This document shows positions 16,693-25,804 of a stretch of 64,000 nucleotides of DNA, in pieces (within the stretch, counting starts at the first letter, position 1; every line of letters starts with the position of its first letter). Source of the stretch: Alphaproteobacteria bacterium. Its GTDB lineage: Bacteria; Pseudomonadota; Alphaproteobacteria; Reyranellales; Reyranellaceae. The position numbers and the translations under genes are program-made. Below the pieces are notes generated by a model, which was not told where the DNA came from, made no database searches, and was given only the letters and a program-made list of their open reading frames with translations. The stretch spans positions 24,412-88,411 of the forward strand of contig VGCH01000012.1 in NCBI GenBank assembly GCA_016870115.1, written 5' to 3'.

Positions 16693-18435
16693 TCACCAGG
16701 GGGTCGTCTGTCGGTAGCGGGTGATCGTCATGTTGGGATGGACCCGCGGATACTGGCCGATGATCTCGCGCGCCTCGTCCGTTCGCCCGGCGTGGGCGAG
16801 CGCCACGGCCAGCATGCGCTGCGCGAAGCGGGCCTCGGGCTGCATGGACATGCATTTCCTGATGGTTGTGACGGCGTCCTCGAACCACCCCAGTCCGAGA
16901 TACGCCCCGCCCATGCCGAAGACGCCATTGAAGTTGAGCGGATCCAGCGGACTGATGCGGATGCCGCGGTCGAAGTGCTCCAGCGCGAGCTCGTAGCGCT
17001 CCAGATAGAAATTGTGCCAGCCGCTCCGTTGCCAGGTCCACGCGGAGTTGGGATTGAGCAGCAGCGCTTTCTCGAGCAACGGTCCGGCGCGGGTGTGGTC
17101 GCCGCTCAGCGAATACGCCGCCGCCAGGACCGCCAGAACAACCTCGTCCTCGCTGTCGAGGCGGGCCGCGGCCTCGGCGAGCTGCACGGCGAGCAACCGA
17201 TCGTGTGACGGATCCTCGCCGTCATAGGTCGTGCTCTGGGCATGGCACCAGGCCGCGAGCGCCACCGGCAACGCGTAGTGGGGATCGAGCGCGATCGCGC
17301 GTTGCAACTGCCGCAGGGCTTCGGCCCTCGCAGCGGGATCGAACGACCACACCGCGGGCATGGCGCGCATGACGCAGGCATAGGCGTCCAGACTGTCCGG
17401 CCGGCGGCGCTGCGCCTTCTCGATCTCGACCTGGCGCAGCTTCGGCGCGATGGCACCGACGACGGTGGTGGTGATCCGGTCCTGGAGGTCGAAAATGTCC
17501 TCCAGCGCGGCATCGAAGCGATCGGCCCACAGATGCGCGCCGTTTCCGCAGTCGATCAGCTGTCCGCTGATGCGCACCTTGCCGCCCGCCTTGCGCACGC
17601 TGCCCTCGAGCACGTAGCGCACGCCAAGCTCGCGGCCGACCTGGCGGATGTCGGGGGATTTCCCTTTGTAGGTAAAGCTCGAGTTCCGCGCGATCACGAA
17701 CAGCGACTTGAAGCGCGACAGCCCGGTGATGATGTCCTCGACCAGGCCATCGACGAAGTATTCCTGCTCGGGATCGCCGCTCATGTTCTGGAACGGCAGC
17801 ACGGCGATCGAGGGCCGGTCGGGCAGCGCGAGCGGCGCATCGCAAGCGGCGGCCGCGGCGACGGGCGGCGCGATCGGCGGCGGCGCGGAAACCTTCCAGT
17901 CGGCGGCCTCCCATCCCACCCTGAACGCCTAGACGGGCCGCTCGATGTTCTTGAGCTCAAGCCCGCCGAGATCGTCGAACCGGGCGTTCAGCCGGCCGGC
18001 GACGGCGTCGCGCACGCTGTACGAGACCGCGATGCCGCCCGGCGGCGCCGCCGCCTCCAGTCGAGCCGCGACATTCACGCCATCGCCATAGAGATCGTCG
18101 CCATCCACGATCAGGTCGCCGAGATGCAGGCCGATCCGGAAAACGATGCGCGTATCCTCGGCCTGCTCCCGGTTGTCCTCTTCCATGGCCTGCTGGAACT
18201 CGATGGCGGCGCTCAGCGCATCCACGGCGCTCGCGAACTCGACCAATGCGCCATCGCCGGTCAGCTTCACCAGCCGGCCGCCGCGGCGGGCCAGCGTCGG
18301 TTCGAGACGATGCGTTCGAACCTCCCGCAAGCGGACGTGCGTGCCGCTCTCGTCCCGTCCCATCAGGCGAGAGTAGCCGACGACGTCCGCTGCCAGGATC
18401 GCCGCCAGTCGCCTTGTGACCCGCTCGCCGGTCAA
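16693..18435 (-). pseudogene. Class III adenylate/guanylate cyclase with TPR repeats, interrupted by an in-frame TAG
   Basis: One frame encodes a cyclase domain and, after a single TAG at 17929-17931, a TolB-like plus TPR region ending at 16693. The cyclase part from a TTG at 18435 (behind a G-rich site) has AILAADVVGYSRLM with the metal Asp, KLTGDGALVEF and GDGVNVAARLE, so it looks catalytically complete. After the stop the frame continues directly as AFRVGWEAADWK, then IAVLPFQNMSGDPEQEYF and several TPRs. Intact relatives read through this point, often as ERPV-x-AFRV. A single C-to-T change in CAG would give this amber. It may be a pseudogene, a sequencing error, or two polypeptides if translation restarts at the GTG at 17919. 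Confidence 0.8.
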
Positions 18436-18691
18436 ACAGCCCCCCAGAGATCGCCAGGTCCCCGCCACCCGTCGCGGTGCGGCGGCCTCGCACTCTAGAG
18501 AACCGCCGCGATGGTGTCTTGTTCGTTCCGGATCGACCACGAAGGCTTTACGCACGCCGGACCGACGTCCGCCGAATCGGCATCCGTCGAAACCCGCCAG
18601 AATGATAGCATTGGCGCCATCCCGAGCGTTGATCCGGGGAATGCATGCTGAAACCGGCGGCATCGCGACGCCGCGCACCGAGGACATCGCC

Positions 18692-19501
18692 ATGAACCGA
18701 GTAGCCGTTCTTCTCGTCGCGACTCTTTCCGTCGCGCTGGGTGCCGCCGCCGCCCGCGCGCAGGAGGTGCAGTTCGCCGCCGCCGCCGTTCCGGGCGTCG
18801 CGGAAGCCGCGACCATCAAGGGGCGCGTATTCAAGCCCGCCGGCAACGGCCCCTTCCCAGCGATCGTGCTGCTGCACGGCTGCGGCGGACCGGGCGCCCA
18901 TCACCAGGCCTGGGCGGAGAAGCTCGCGTCGTGGGGTTATGTCGCGCTTGTCGCCGACAGCTTCGGCTCGCGCGGCAAGAGCGGCGTCTGCCAGAACCCG
19001 ATGGCGGTGCCGCCGCCGGCGCGGGTTGCGGATGTCGCCGGCGCGGCGCGCTTCCTCGCCACCCAGCTTTACGTCGCCCGCGACCGACTGGCGGTCATTG
19101 GCTTCTCGCACGGTGGCTGGACCGCGCTGAAGGGAGCGCAGGCGAGCGGCGACTGGGCTGCACTCGGCATCCGCTCCGTCGTCGCCTACTACCCCTATTG
19201 CACCGCGCCGGCCGATCGCCGCATCGCATTGCCGTTCCTGATCCTGATCGGCGACAAGGACGACTGGACGCCGGCGGATCGTTGTCGCGCCCTGATGCAG
19301 GACCTGGAAAAGCCGGCGCTGGTCGAGGTCGTGTACTACCCCGATGCGACCCACGCCTTCGACCTCGCCCAACCCACGAGCTGGGTGCAGGGCGTCGGTT
19401 CCGACGGCCGCACGACCGCCCGCAAGCTCGAATACGACCGCGGCGCCGCTCGCGACGCCGAAGCCCGTACGCGCGCGTTCTTCGAGCGAACGCTCCGATA
19501 G
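18692..19501 (+). CDS. Exported dienelactone hydrolase family protein
   Basis: A 269-residue alpha/beta-hydrolase with a signal peptide (NRVAVLLVATLSVALGAAAARA). Catalytic elements are the oxyanion segment LLHGCGGPG, nucleophile Ser139 in GFSHGG, acid Asp190 or Asp191 in GDKDDWTP and His221 in PDATHAFD. Dienelactone hydrolases usually have a Cys nucleophile, so the Ser suggests a general esterase or hydrolase role in the periplasm. It is divergent from the broken cyclase gene, with about 255 bases between starts holding no other recognisable gene. No ribosome site is obvious before ATG 18692. Confidence 0.85.
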   Translation: MNRVAVLLVATLSVALGAAAARAQEVQFAAAAVPGVAEAATIKGRVFKPAGNGPFPAIVLLHGCGGPGAHHQAWAEKLASWGYVALVADSFGSRGKSGVCQNPMAVPPPARVADVAGAARFLATQLYVARDRLAVIGFSHGGWTALKGAQASGDWAALGIRSVVAYYPYCTAPADRRIALPFLILIGDKDDWTPADRCRALMQDLEKPALVEVVYYPDATHAFDLAQPTSWVQGVGSDGRTTARKLEYDRGAARDAEARTRAFFERTLR

Positions 19502-19725
19502 TCCTCCCACCGTCGCGTTTCAGGCTCACGTATGCTGGCACGCGCAAACCGTCGCCGTGCGCGATGGCGGCGTGTGCACGTGCCGAACCGCGTTGGGGAC
19601 TGATGTTCTCTGTCTGAACGAGCTGTCGCGGCACCGTCAGCCAAACCGCATACCCAGCGATATTAAATTGCGTTGACGCGCGTTGAACGGCGGCCCGATC
19701 ATTCGCCTTGGTCCGGGAGGACCGG

Positions 19726-20298
19726 ATGCGAGTTCTGTGGTCGATGATCGTGGCGGTGATGCTGTCGCTTGCACCGACAGCCTGGGCGCAGGAAAAACCC
19801 ACGGTGATCCTGTCGACATACGCCGCTTGGGGCCCCTGCCTGCACTGGAGCCGAACGCACGAGGCTTCGTGGCGGGCATCCGCTCAGTTTGAGCGGGTCA
19901 ACTACCGATACATCTACGCCCATCAGTGGCGCATGATGCTGACGGAGCAAAACTGGCTCCGCACGCTGCCGAACTGGGACCCGAGCCTTGTCTGGGTATT
20001 GCGATCCTTCCTCGCCGACCAGGCGCGCTGGAAGGCGCTGGACCCGGGCGCGAATCAGGAGCGACACTTCGAGTATTACTCGCCGCGGTTCTTCGTCAGC
20101 GGCTCCAGCGGATCCGATGCCCTCGCGGGAGCGGTGAATCCCGATGGCCGGTTCGCGGCGGGCAATTCGGGGGGCGCCAGCGGACTCGTCGTCAGTTGGA
20201 GCGGCAGGGCGCAGTGGGCACCCAACCGCTGGTCGGGCTCGGGCACGTGGGCCGGGCGCGGGTCCTACACCTGCGCGGGCTCATGGACGTCCGACTGA
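19726..20298 (+). CDS. Exported hypothetical protein with Trp/Ser/Gly-rich C-terminus
   Basis: A 190-residue protein not matched to a known family. ATG at 19726 follows GGGAGGACCGG and opens a clear signal peptide (RVLWSMIVAVMLSLAPTAWAQ). The middle part is rich in Trp, Tyr and Arg. From about residue 150 the chain becomes Gly/Ser/Trp-rich with repeats of the type SW.G, WSGSG.WAG and GSW, ending with one Cys; another Cys lies near residue 38, so a disulphide is possible. The composition suggests an extracellular or surface protein. The flanking gaps (19502-19725 and 20299-20443) hold no recognisable gene. Confidence 0.65.
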   Translation: MRVLWSMIVAVMLSLAPTAWAQEKPTVILSTYAAWGPCLHWSRTHEASWRASAQFERVNYRYIYAHQWRMMLTEQNWLRTLPNWDPSLVWVLRSFLADQARWKALDPGANQERHFEYYSPRFFVSGSSGSDALAGAVNPDGRFAAGNSGGASGLVVSWSGRAQWAPNRWSGSGTWAGRGSYTCAGSWTSD

Positions 20299-20443
20299 CC
20301 CTGGGGCCCCGCGCGAACGGGCGCCGGCTTCACCGCATCCCGGCGCGATGTTAGGTCTTGCGTCGTTCCGGGGCGTCACCCGGAAGAACGCCGGATAAAG
20401 GTTCCATGACCGACTTGCCGCCCCTCGTCGAAGCCGTGCCCGC

Positions 20444-21640
20444 ATGAAGATCACCGCCGTCGATACGCTGAGGCTCGGCGAGTTTCCCAATCTGGTCTGG
20501 GTCAGGCTGCACACCGACCAGGGTCTGGTCGGGCTAGGCGAGACCTTCATGGGCGCGGCCGCCGTCGAGGCCTATATCCATGAAAGCGCGGCGCCCAAGC
20601 TGCTAGGCCGCGATCCGATCCAGATCGAGGCGCTGAACCGCCATCTCCTCAACTATCTCGGCTGGCGCGGCACCGGCGTGGAGACTCGCGGCAATTCGGC
20701 GATCGATCTCGCGCTGTGGGACATTTTCGGCAAGGCCGCGGGACTGCCAATCTGCGAGGCGCTGGGTGGCCGCAGCCGCGATCGCATCCGCGTTTACAAC
20801 ACCTGCGCCGGCTACAAGTACATTCGCGACGAACGCAGCCAGGCCGTCGCCAACTGGGGCCTGGGCAAGAAGGCCGGTCCCTACGAGGACCTCGAGGCCT
20901 TCCTCCATCGCGCCGACGAGCTTGCCCTTTCTCTGCTGGAAGAGGGCATCACCGGCATGAAGATCTGGCCGTTCGACATGGCCGCCGAGCGCACCGGCGG
21001 CTGGGACATCTCGCCGGCCGAACTCGAGGCCGCGCTGGAGCCCTTCGCGAAAATCCGCAAGGCCGTGGGCGACCGCATGGATGTCATGGTCGAATTCCAC
21101 TCGCTGTGGAGCCTGCCCATGGCGCAGCGACTGGCGCGCGCGCTGGAGCCGTTCGGAACCTACTGGCACGAAGACCCGATCCGGCTCGACAATCTCGCCG
21201 ACCTCAAGGCCTACGCCCAGCACTCCAAGGCGTGGGTCTGCGCCTCGGAGACGCTCGCCTACACCCATTCCTTCCGCGAGTACCTCGAAACGGGTGTGGC
21301 GGGCGTGGTGATGCTCGACCTCTCCTGGTGCGGCGGCCTCTCGGAGGCGCGCAAGATCGCGGCCCTCGCCGAAGCCTGGCACGTCCCCGTCGCGCCGCAC
21401 GACTGCACAGGGCCAGTCGTCTATGCCGCGTCTTGCCACTTCTCGCTGCACGCGCGCAACGCGCTCATCCAGGAGAGCGTTCGTGCCTTTTATTCCGGTT
21501 GGTACAAGGAACTCGTCACCGAGCTGCCAGCGATCACCCGGGGTGAGGTGACGGTGAACATGAGACCGGGCCTCGGCCTCGAGCTGCTGCCCGACATCGA
21601 CCGCCGCAAGGACGCCATCGTTCGTACGACGCGGGCGTAG
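20444..21640 (+). CDS. Enolase-superfamily enzyme (mandelate racemase / muconate lactonizing family)
   Basis: A 398-residue enzyme with the N-terminal capping domain (MKITAVDTLRLGE, DQGLVGLGETF) and a TIM barrel. Metal ligands are probably Glu217 (MVEFH), Glu243 (HEDPIR) and Glu269 (ASETL). Lys173 (GMKIWPFD) and the Asp292/His319 pair (LDLSWCGG, APHDCTG) fit the mandelate racemase subgroup, whose members racemise or dehydrate alpha-hydroxy acids and sugar acids. It precedes a rhodanese, an acyl-CoA synthetase and a DUF3237 gene, suggesting conversion of a hydroxy acid feeding a CoA pathway. The substrate is not determined. Confidence 0.88.
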   Translation: MKITAVDTLRLGEFPNLVWVRLHTDQGLVGLGETFMGAAAVEAYIHESAAPKLLGRDPIQIEALNRHLLNYLGWRGTGVETRGNSAIDLALWDIFGKAAGLPICEALGGRSRDRIRVYNTCAGYKYIRDERSQAVANWGLGKKAGPYEDLEAFLHRADELALSLLEEGITGMKIWPFDMAAERTGGWDISPAELEAALEPFAKIRKAVGDRMDVMVEFHSLWSLPMAQRLARALEPFGTYWHEDPIRLDNLADLKAYAQHSKAWVCASETLAYTHSFREYLETGVAGVVMLDLSWCGGLSEARKIAALAEAWHVPVAPHDCTGPVVYAASCHFSLHARNALIQESVRAFYSGWYKELVTELPAITRGEVTVNMRPGLGLELLPDIDRRKDAIVRTTRA

Positions 21641-21755
21641 GCGCGGCCCGCCGAGCCGCCGAACTCAGGCTCCCGAGCCGGGAACGCCGCCGCATCTTGA
21701 CTTCCCCCCCGCCCCGTATTCAATCGACCGCGCACCTCCAACCGCGCGGGTTCCG

Positions 21756-22157
21756 ATGAAACTGAAGAAATCCGTCAAACAAATGGTCGATGAGGCGTCG
21801 GCCGCCATCGAGACCCTGACGCTCGCCGATGCGCTCGCCCTGCACGGCAAGCCGGATGTCACCTTCATCGATATCCGTGATCCGCGCGAGCTGTGGCGCG
21901 ATGGCACGATCCCGGGCGCGATCAACGTCACGCGCGGCATGCTCGAGATGTGGATCGACCCCGAGAGCCCCTACGCCAAGGACTATTTCCAGACCGGCAA
22001 TCGCTTCGTCTTCTTCTGTGCCGGTGCCTGGCGCTCCGCGCTCGCGACCGCGACGGCCAAGGATATGGGCCTCAGCCCGGTCTGCCACTTCGAGGGCGGC
22101 TTCTCGGCCTGGAAGAAGGCCGGCGGACCGGTCGCCACGGTCGAGCCCAAGCACTGA
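21756..22157 (+). CDS. Rhodanese-like domain protein
   Basis: A 133-residue single-domain rhodanese. After an N-terminal helix (KKSVKQMVDEASAAIETL) come VTFIDIRDPRELWRDGTIPGAINV and the active loop FFCAGAWRSALAT, whose Cys would carry the persulphide. It ends with the usual GGFSAWKKAGGPV. Such proteins transfer sulphur to thiol acceptors or cyanide. It lies only two bases before the acyl-CoA synthetase gene, a tight pairing that suggests a shared transcript, though a functional link between the two is unclear. Confidence 0.9.
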   Translation: MKLKKSVKQMVDEASAAIETLTLADALALHGKPDVTFIDIRDPRELWRDGTIPGAINVTRGMLEMWIDPESPYAKDYFQTGNRFVFFCAGAWRSALATATAKDMGLSPVCHFEGGFSAWKKAGGPVATVEPKH

Positions 22158-22159
22158 CC

Positions 22160-23767
22160 ATGCCCGCAAGACCCGCCGCGCCGCTGGTACCGCAGCCCGC
22201 GGTCGACGACATTCCCGACTTCGTGTCGCTGCCCGAGCGCATCGCGCGCAACGCGGCGGCGACGCCAGACAAGATCGCCGTCGAATGCGACGGTGTCGCG
22301 GTGTCGTGGCGCGCCTTCGACGCTGACGTGAACCGGATCGCGCGACGCCTCGCCGATCTTGGCCTCGGCCGCGGCGACAAGGTCGCGATCCTCGCGGAAA
22401 ACTCGATCGCCGCGCTTGCGACCTTCATGGGCGCGCTGCGCGCCTGCGTCTGCGTCGTGCCGCTGTCGACCATGGCGGCCGCCGACGCGCTGGAGAAGAT
22501 GCTGGACGACTGCGACGCCCGGCTTCTCTTCGTGTCGGACCGCTATCGCGCCCTTGTCGAGCCTTACGAGACGCGGCTGCCCAAGCTGCTCGAAGGCGGC
22601 CGGATCGCCTACGACTTCACGCGGCCCGGCTGGATCGGCTTCGAGTCATGGCGCGCCGTCGCGAGCGACGCGCCCTTCGTCGCGCCGATCGAGCCGCTCG
22701 ACGATTTCAACATCATCTACAGTTCCGGCACGACCGGCCTGCCGAAGGGTATCCTGCACAGCCACATGCTGCGCGCGCAGTTGCCGGTGCGCTTCGCCAA
22801 CTGGGGGTATGGGCCCGACACGATCTCGCTTGCCTCCACGCCGCTCTACTCCAACACCACGCTGGTCTCGGTGCTGGCGACGATCGGCGGCGGCGGCACC
22901 ACCATCCTGATGCGCCGCTTCGACGTCGAACAATTCCTGAAGATCGCCGAGGCGCGGCGCGTCACCCATGCCATGCTGGTGCCGGTGCAGTACCAGCGCC
23001 TGCTGGCGTATCCCGGCTTCGACGGCTACGACCTGTCCTCGTTCCAGGCCAAGCTCTCGACCAGCGCGCCGCTGCGCGCCCACATCAAGGCCGATTGCCT
23101 CAAGCGCTGGCCGGGGCGGTTGATCGAGATCTACGGCCTCACCGAGGGCGGCGGCTCCTGCACGCTGGAGGCCGATCTCTATCCGCACAAGTTGCACACC
23201 GTGGGCAAGCCAGGCGCGGGCGTGGAGCTCAAGGTGCTCGACGAAGCGGGCAACGAGCTGCCCCAGGGCGAGGTCGGCGAACTGGTCGGCCGCGCGCCGC
23301 TCATGATGAAGGGCTACTACAAGCAGGACGCCAAGACGCGCGAGCTGTTCTGGCACGACCGCGACGGGCGGCTTTTCTTCAAGTCGGGCGACATGGGTCG
23401 CATCGACGAGGACGGCTTCGTCGTGCTGCTCGATCGCAAGAAGGACATGATCATCTCCGGCGGCTTCAACGTTTATGCGGCGGACATCGAGGTGATGCTG
23501 CTCGGCCATCCCGACATTGTCGACGTGGCGGTGATCGGCATCCCAAGCGACCAATGGGGCGAGTCCGCGCACGCGCTCTGCGTGCGCCGCGCAGGCGCCG
23601 CCACCGACGCCGAGGCGATCAAGTCCTGGGCCAACGAGCGGCTGGGCAAGACCCAGCGGCTGGCCGGTGTCGAGTTCCGGGACTCGCTTCCGCGCAGCAC
23701 CATCGGCAAGATCATGAAGCGCGAGCTGCGCGAGCCCTACTGGGCCGGACGCGGCGCCAAGATTTGA
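22160..23767 (+). CDS. AMP-dependent acyl-CoA synthetase / ligase
   Basis: A 535-residue ANL-superfamily ligase that activates a carboxylic acid as acyl-AMP and then acyl-CoA. Motifs in order are IIYSSGTTGLPKGI (P-loop), a mid-region YGLTEGGG, SGDMGRIDEDGFVVLLDRKKDMIISGG and PRSTIGKIMKREL with the catalytic C-terminal Lys. The sequence is most like medium-chain or aromatic acid ligases, but side-chain selectivity cannot be read off. ATG at 22160 is two bases after the rhodanese stop. DUF3237 follows seven bases downstream, so three or four genes from 20444 probably form an acid-degradation operon. Confidence 0.92.
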   Translation: MPARPAAPLVPQPAVDDIPDFVSLPERIARNAAATPDKIAVECDGVAVSWRAFDADVNRIARRLADLGLGRGDKVAILAENSIAALATFMGALRACVCVVPLSTMAAADALEKMLDDCDARLLFVSDRYRALVEPYETRLPKLLEGGRIAYDFTRPGWIGFESWRAVASDAPFVAPIEPLDDFNIIYSSGTTGLPKGILHSHMLRAQLPVRFANWGYGPDTISLASTPLYSNTTLVSVLATIGGGGTTILMRRFDVEQFLKIAEARRVTHAMLVPVQYQRLLAYPGFDGYDLSSFQAKLSTSAPLRAHIKADCLKRWPGRLIEIYGLTEGGGSCTLEADLYPHKLHTVGKPGAGVELKVLDEAGNELPQGEVGELVGRAPLMMKGYYKQDAKTRELFWHDRDGRLFFKSGDMGRIDEDGFVVLLDRKKDMIISGGFNVYAADIEVMLLGHPDIVDVAVIGIPSDQWGESAHALCVRRAGAATDAEAIKSWANERLGKTQRLAGVEFRDSLPRSTIGKIMKRELREPYWAGRGAKI

Positions 23768-23774
23768 GGACCGA

Positions 23775-24245
23775 ATGACCGACGTTAGTTTGCGCACCGC
23801 GCATCTGTTCACCATCTCGATCGATGTCGACCCCGTAGTGGTCGATCTCGGCGAGACGCCCTATGGCCGGCGCCGCATCGCCACGGTGCGCGGCGGCAAG
23901 TTCGAGGGCGAAGAGCTGCGCGGAACCGTCGATCCCGCCCCCGGCGGCGACTGGTTGCTGCTGCGGCGCGACGGCATTCTGCAGCTCGACGTGCGGCTCA
24001 CGCTGCGGACCCACGACGACGCGCTGGTCTACATGACCTACTGGGGCATGCGGCACGGCCCGCCCTGGGTGATCGACCGGCTGAACAAGGGCGAGAAGGT
24101 CGACCCGTCGGAGTACTATTTCCGCACGACGCCGCGCTTCGAAACCTCGTCGGAGAAGTACCGCTTCCTGAACCGCATCGTGAGCGTCGCCACCGGACGC
24201 CGCGAATCCAACGGCCCGGTCTACGACGTGTTCCAGGTGCTCTGA
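23775..24245 (+). CDS. DUF3237 (UPF0311) family protein
   Basis: A 156-residue single-domain protein of the DUF3237/UPF0311 beta-barrel family. Features include an early GETPYGRRRIATVRGGKFEG, GTVDPAPGGDWLLLRRDG and VYMTYWGMRHGP, with FRTTPRFETSSEKY in the last third. Family members are often encoded beside acyl-CoA or aromatic-acid genes; their activity is not established. ATG follows GAGGACCGA and the gene is seven bases behind the acyl-CoA synthetase, so it is very likely part of that operon. Confidence 0.85.
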   Translation: MTDVSLRTAHLFTISIDVDPVVVDLGETPYGRRRIATVRGGKFEGEELRGTVDPAPGGDWLLLRRDGILQLDVRLTLRTHDDALVYMTYWGMRHGPPWVIDRLNKGEKVDPSEYYFRTTPRFETSSEKYRFLNRIVSVATGRRESNGPVYDVFQVL

Positions 24246-24359
24246 CACCACGCGTTCAAGTCGCTCTCCCCCGGGGAAGCGCGCCACAGGCCGCGACGCG
24301 GGCGTCATCCGGCCCGGCGGCCGGCGCGTACCAGGGAACAACGCACTCCAAAGGAAGCC

Positions 24360-25784
24360 GTGTCCGTCCGTCTTGTCTGGTTCCGTTCCGATCTGCGTCT
24401 CGACGACCAGCCCGCGCTCGCCGCCGCCCTGGCGGCGGGCGGCGCGGTCGTGCCGGTTTATGTGCTCGACGAAACCCGGAGCGTCCTGACCCCGGGTGCG
24501 GCGAGCCGCTGGTGGCTGCACGGCAGCCTCGCCGCGCTGGACACGGACTTGCGCGCGCGCGGCGCGCGGCTGGTGCTGCGCCGCGGCGATCCCGCCACCC
24601 AAATCGAGCGGCTGATCGCCGAGACCGGCGCCACCGCGATCCACTGGACGCGGCGCTACGCCAAAGCACATCGCGATGCCGACGCCGCACTCAAGACGCG
24701 GCTGCGTGAGAGTGGCGTCGAGGCCCACAGCCACAATGGGGCGTTGCTGCACGAACCGTGGGAGGTCACCACGGGTGCGGGGGGCTGGTTCAAGGTTTTC
24801 ACTCCCTTCTGGAAAGCCTGCCTCGCGCGACCCGCGCCAGCCGCGCCCGTGCCTGCTCCCGCCCATATCACCGGGCCCGCGACGTGGCCCGCTTCAGATG
24901 CGCTCGCCTACTGGCGTCTGCGGCCGACGGCGCCCGACTGGGCGATCGGCCTCGCGGCCGAATGGACGCCGGGCGAGGCGGGCGCGCAGGCACGTCTCGC
25001 GTCGTTCCTCGATCACGCGTTGGACGGCTATCGCGGGGGCCGCGATCTGCCAGGCCGCGAGAGCACCTCGCGTCTCTCGCCACACTTGGCGTTTGGCGAA
25101 CTCTCGCCGCGCCGCGTCCTGCAGGCTGTACGTGCGCGGCCTCCGTCGGCCGACGCCGACAAATTCCTTGCCGAGTTGGGCTGGCGCGAGTTCTCGCACA
25201 ATCTCCTATTCCACCACGACGATCTGGCGACGCGCAGTTTCCGACCCGAGTTCGACGCTTTCCCCTGGGCGACCGATGCCCGTGCGCTCACCGCCTGGCG
25301 GCGCGGCCGCACCGGCTATCCGCTGGTCGATGCCGGCATGCGCGAGCTCTGGACCACCGGCTGGATGCACAATCGCGTGCGCATGGTGGTGGCCTCGTTC
25401 CTGGTGAAGCACTTGCTGATCGACTGGCGCGAAGGTGAGCGCTGGTTTTGGGACACGCTGGTCGACGCCGATCCCGCCAACAATGCCGCGAGCTGGCAGT
25501 GGGTTGCCGGTTGCGGCGCCGATGCGGCTCCCTACTTCCGAGTGTTCAATCCGGTTCTGCAGGGCGCGAAGTTCGATGCTGACGGCGCCTACGTGCGGCG
25601 CTGGGTGCCCGAACTCGCCGCGCTCCCCCATGCGCATCTGCATCAGCCCTGGGCAGCGCCGTCCGCGATCCTTGCGGCCGCGGGGATCACGCTTGGCAAG
25701 GATTATCCGCGGCCGATCGTCGAGCACAATGCCGCGCGCACGCGCGCACTTGCCGCTTTCGCGACGTTGCGGAACGCGGCATAG
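24360..25784 (+). CDS. phrB: Deoxyribodipyrimidine photolyase (class I)
   Basis: A 474-residue flavoprotein that repairs UV-induced cyclobutane pyrimidine dimers using light. It starts at GTG 24360 (AAGGAAG just upstream) with SVRLVWFRSDLRLDDQPAL, the antenna-domain opening. The FAD domain has STSRLSPHLAFGELSPRR, LGWREFSHNL, VDAGMRELWTTGWMHNR and WQWVAGCGADAAPYFRVFNP; the pair NN in DADPANNAASW fits a CPD photolyase. It heads a five-gene block with a flavin oxidoreductase, DUF1365, a CFA-synthase-like methyltransferase and an MFS protein, a grouping seen in light or singlet-oxygen stress responses. Confidence 0.93.
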   Translation: MSVRLVWFRSDLRLDDQPALAAALAAGGAVVPVYVLDETRSVLTPGAASRWWLHGSLAALDTDLRARGARLVLRRGDPATQIERLIAETGATAIHWTRRYAKAHRDADAALKTRLRESGVEAHSHNGALLHEPWEVTTGAGGWFKVFTPFWKACLARPAPAAPVPAPAHITGPATWPASDALAYWRLRPTAPDWAIGLAAEWTPGEAGAQARLASFLDHALDGYRGGRDLPGRESTSRLSPHLAFGELSPRRVLQAVRARPPSADADKFLAELGWREFSHNLLFHHDDLATRSFRPEFDAFPWATDARALTAWRRGRTGYPLVDAGMRELWTTGWMHNRVRMVVASFLVKHLLIDWREGERWFWDTLVDADPANNAASWQWVAGCGADAAPYFRVFNPVLQGAKFDADGAYVRRWVPELAALPHAHLHQPWAAPSAILAAAGITLGKDYPRPIVEHNAARTRALAAFATLRNAA

Positions 25785-25804
25785 CTGGGCTGGGGAGTAG
25801 CTTC

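Noticed and set aside
16511..16693. tRNA-Val as an integration site of a genomic island
   Set aside because: No repeat of the tRNA 3' end and no integrase gene were seen in the downstream sequence.
24305..24332. RpoE/ChrR-type promoter (TCATCC-N16-CGTACC) before the photolyase gene
   Set aside because: It is only a partial match to the expected TGATCC and TAAGTA-like boxes and likely by chance in this sequence; the regulon link rests on gene content alone.
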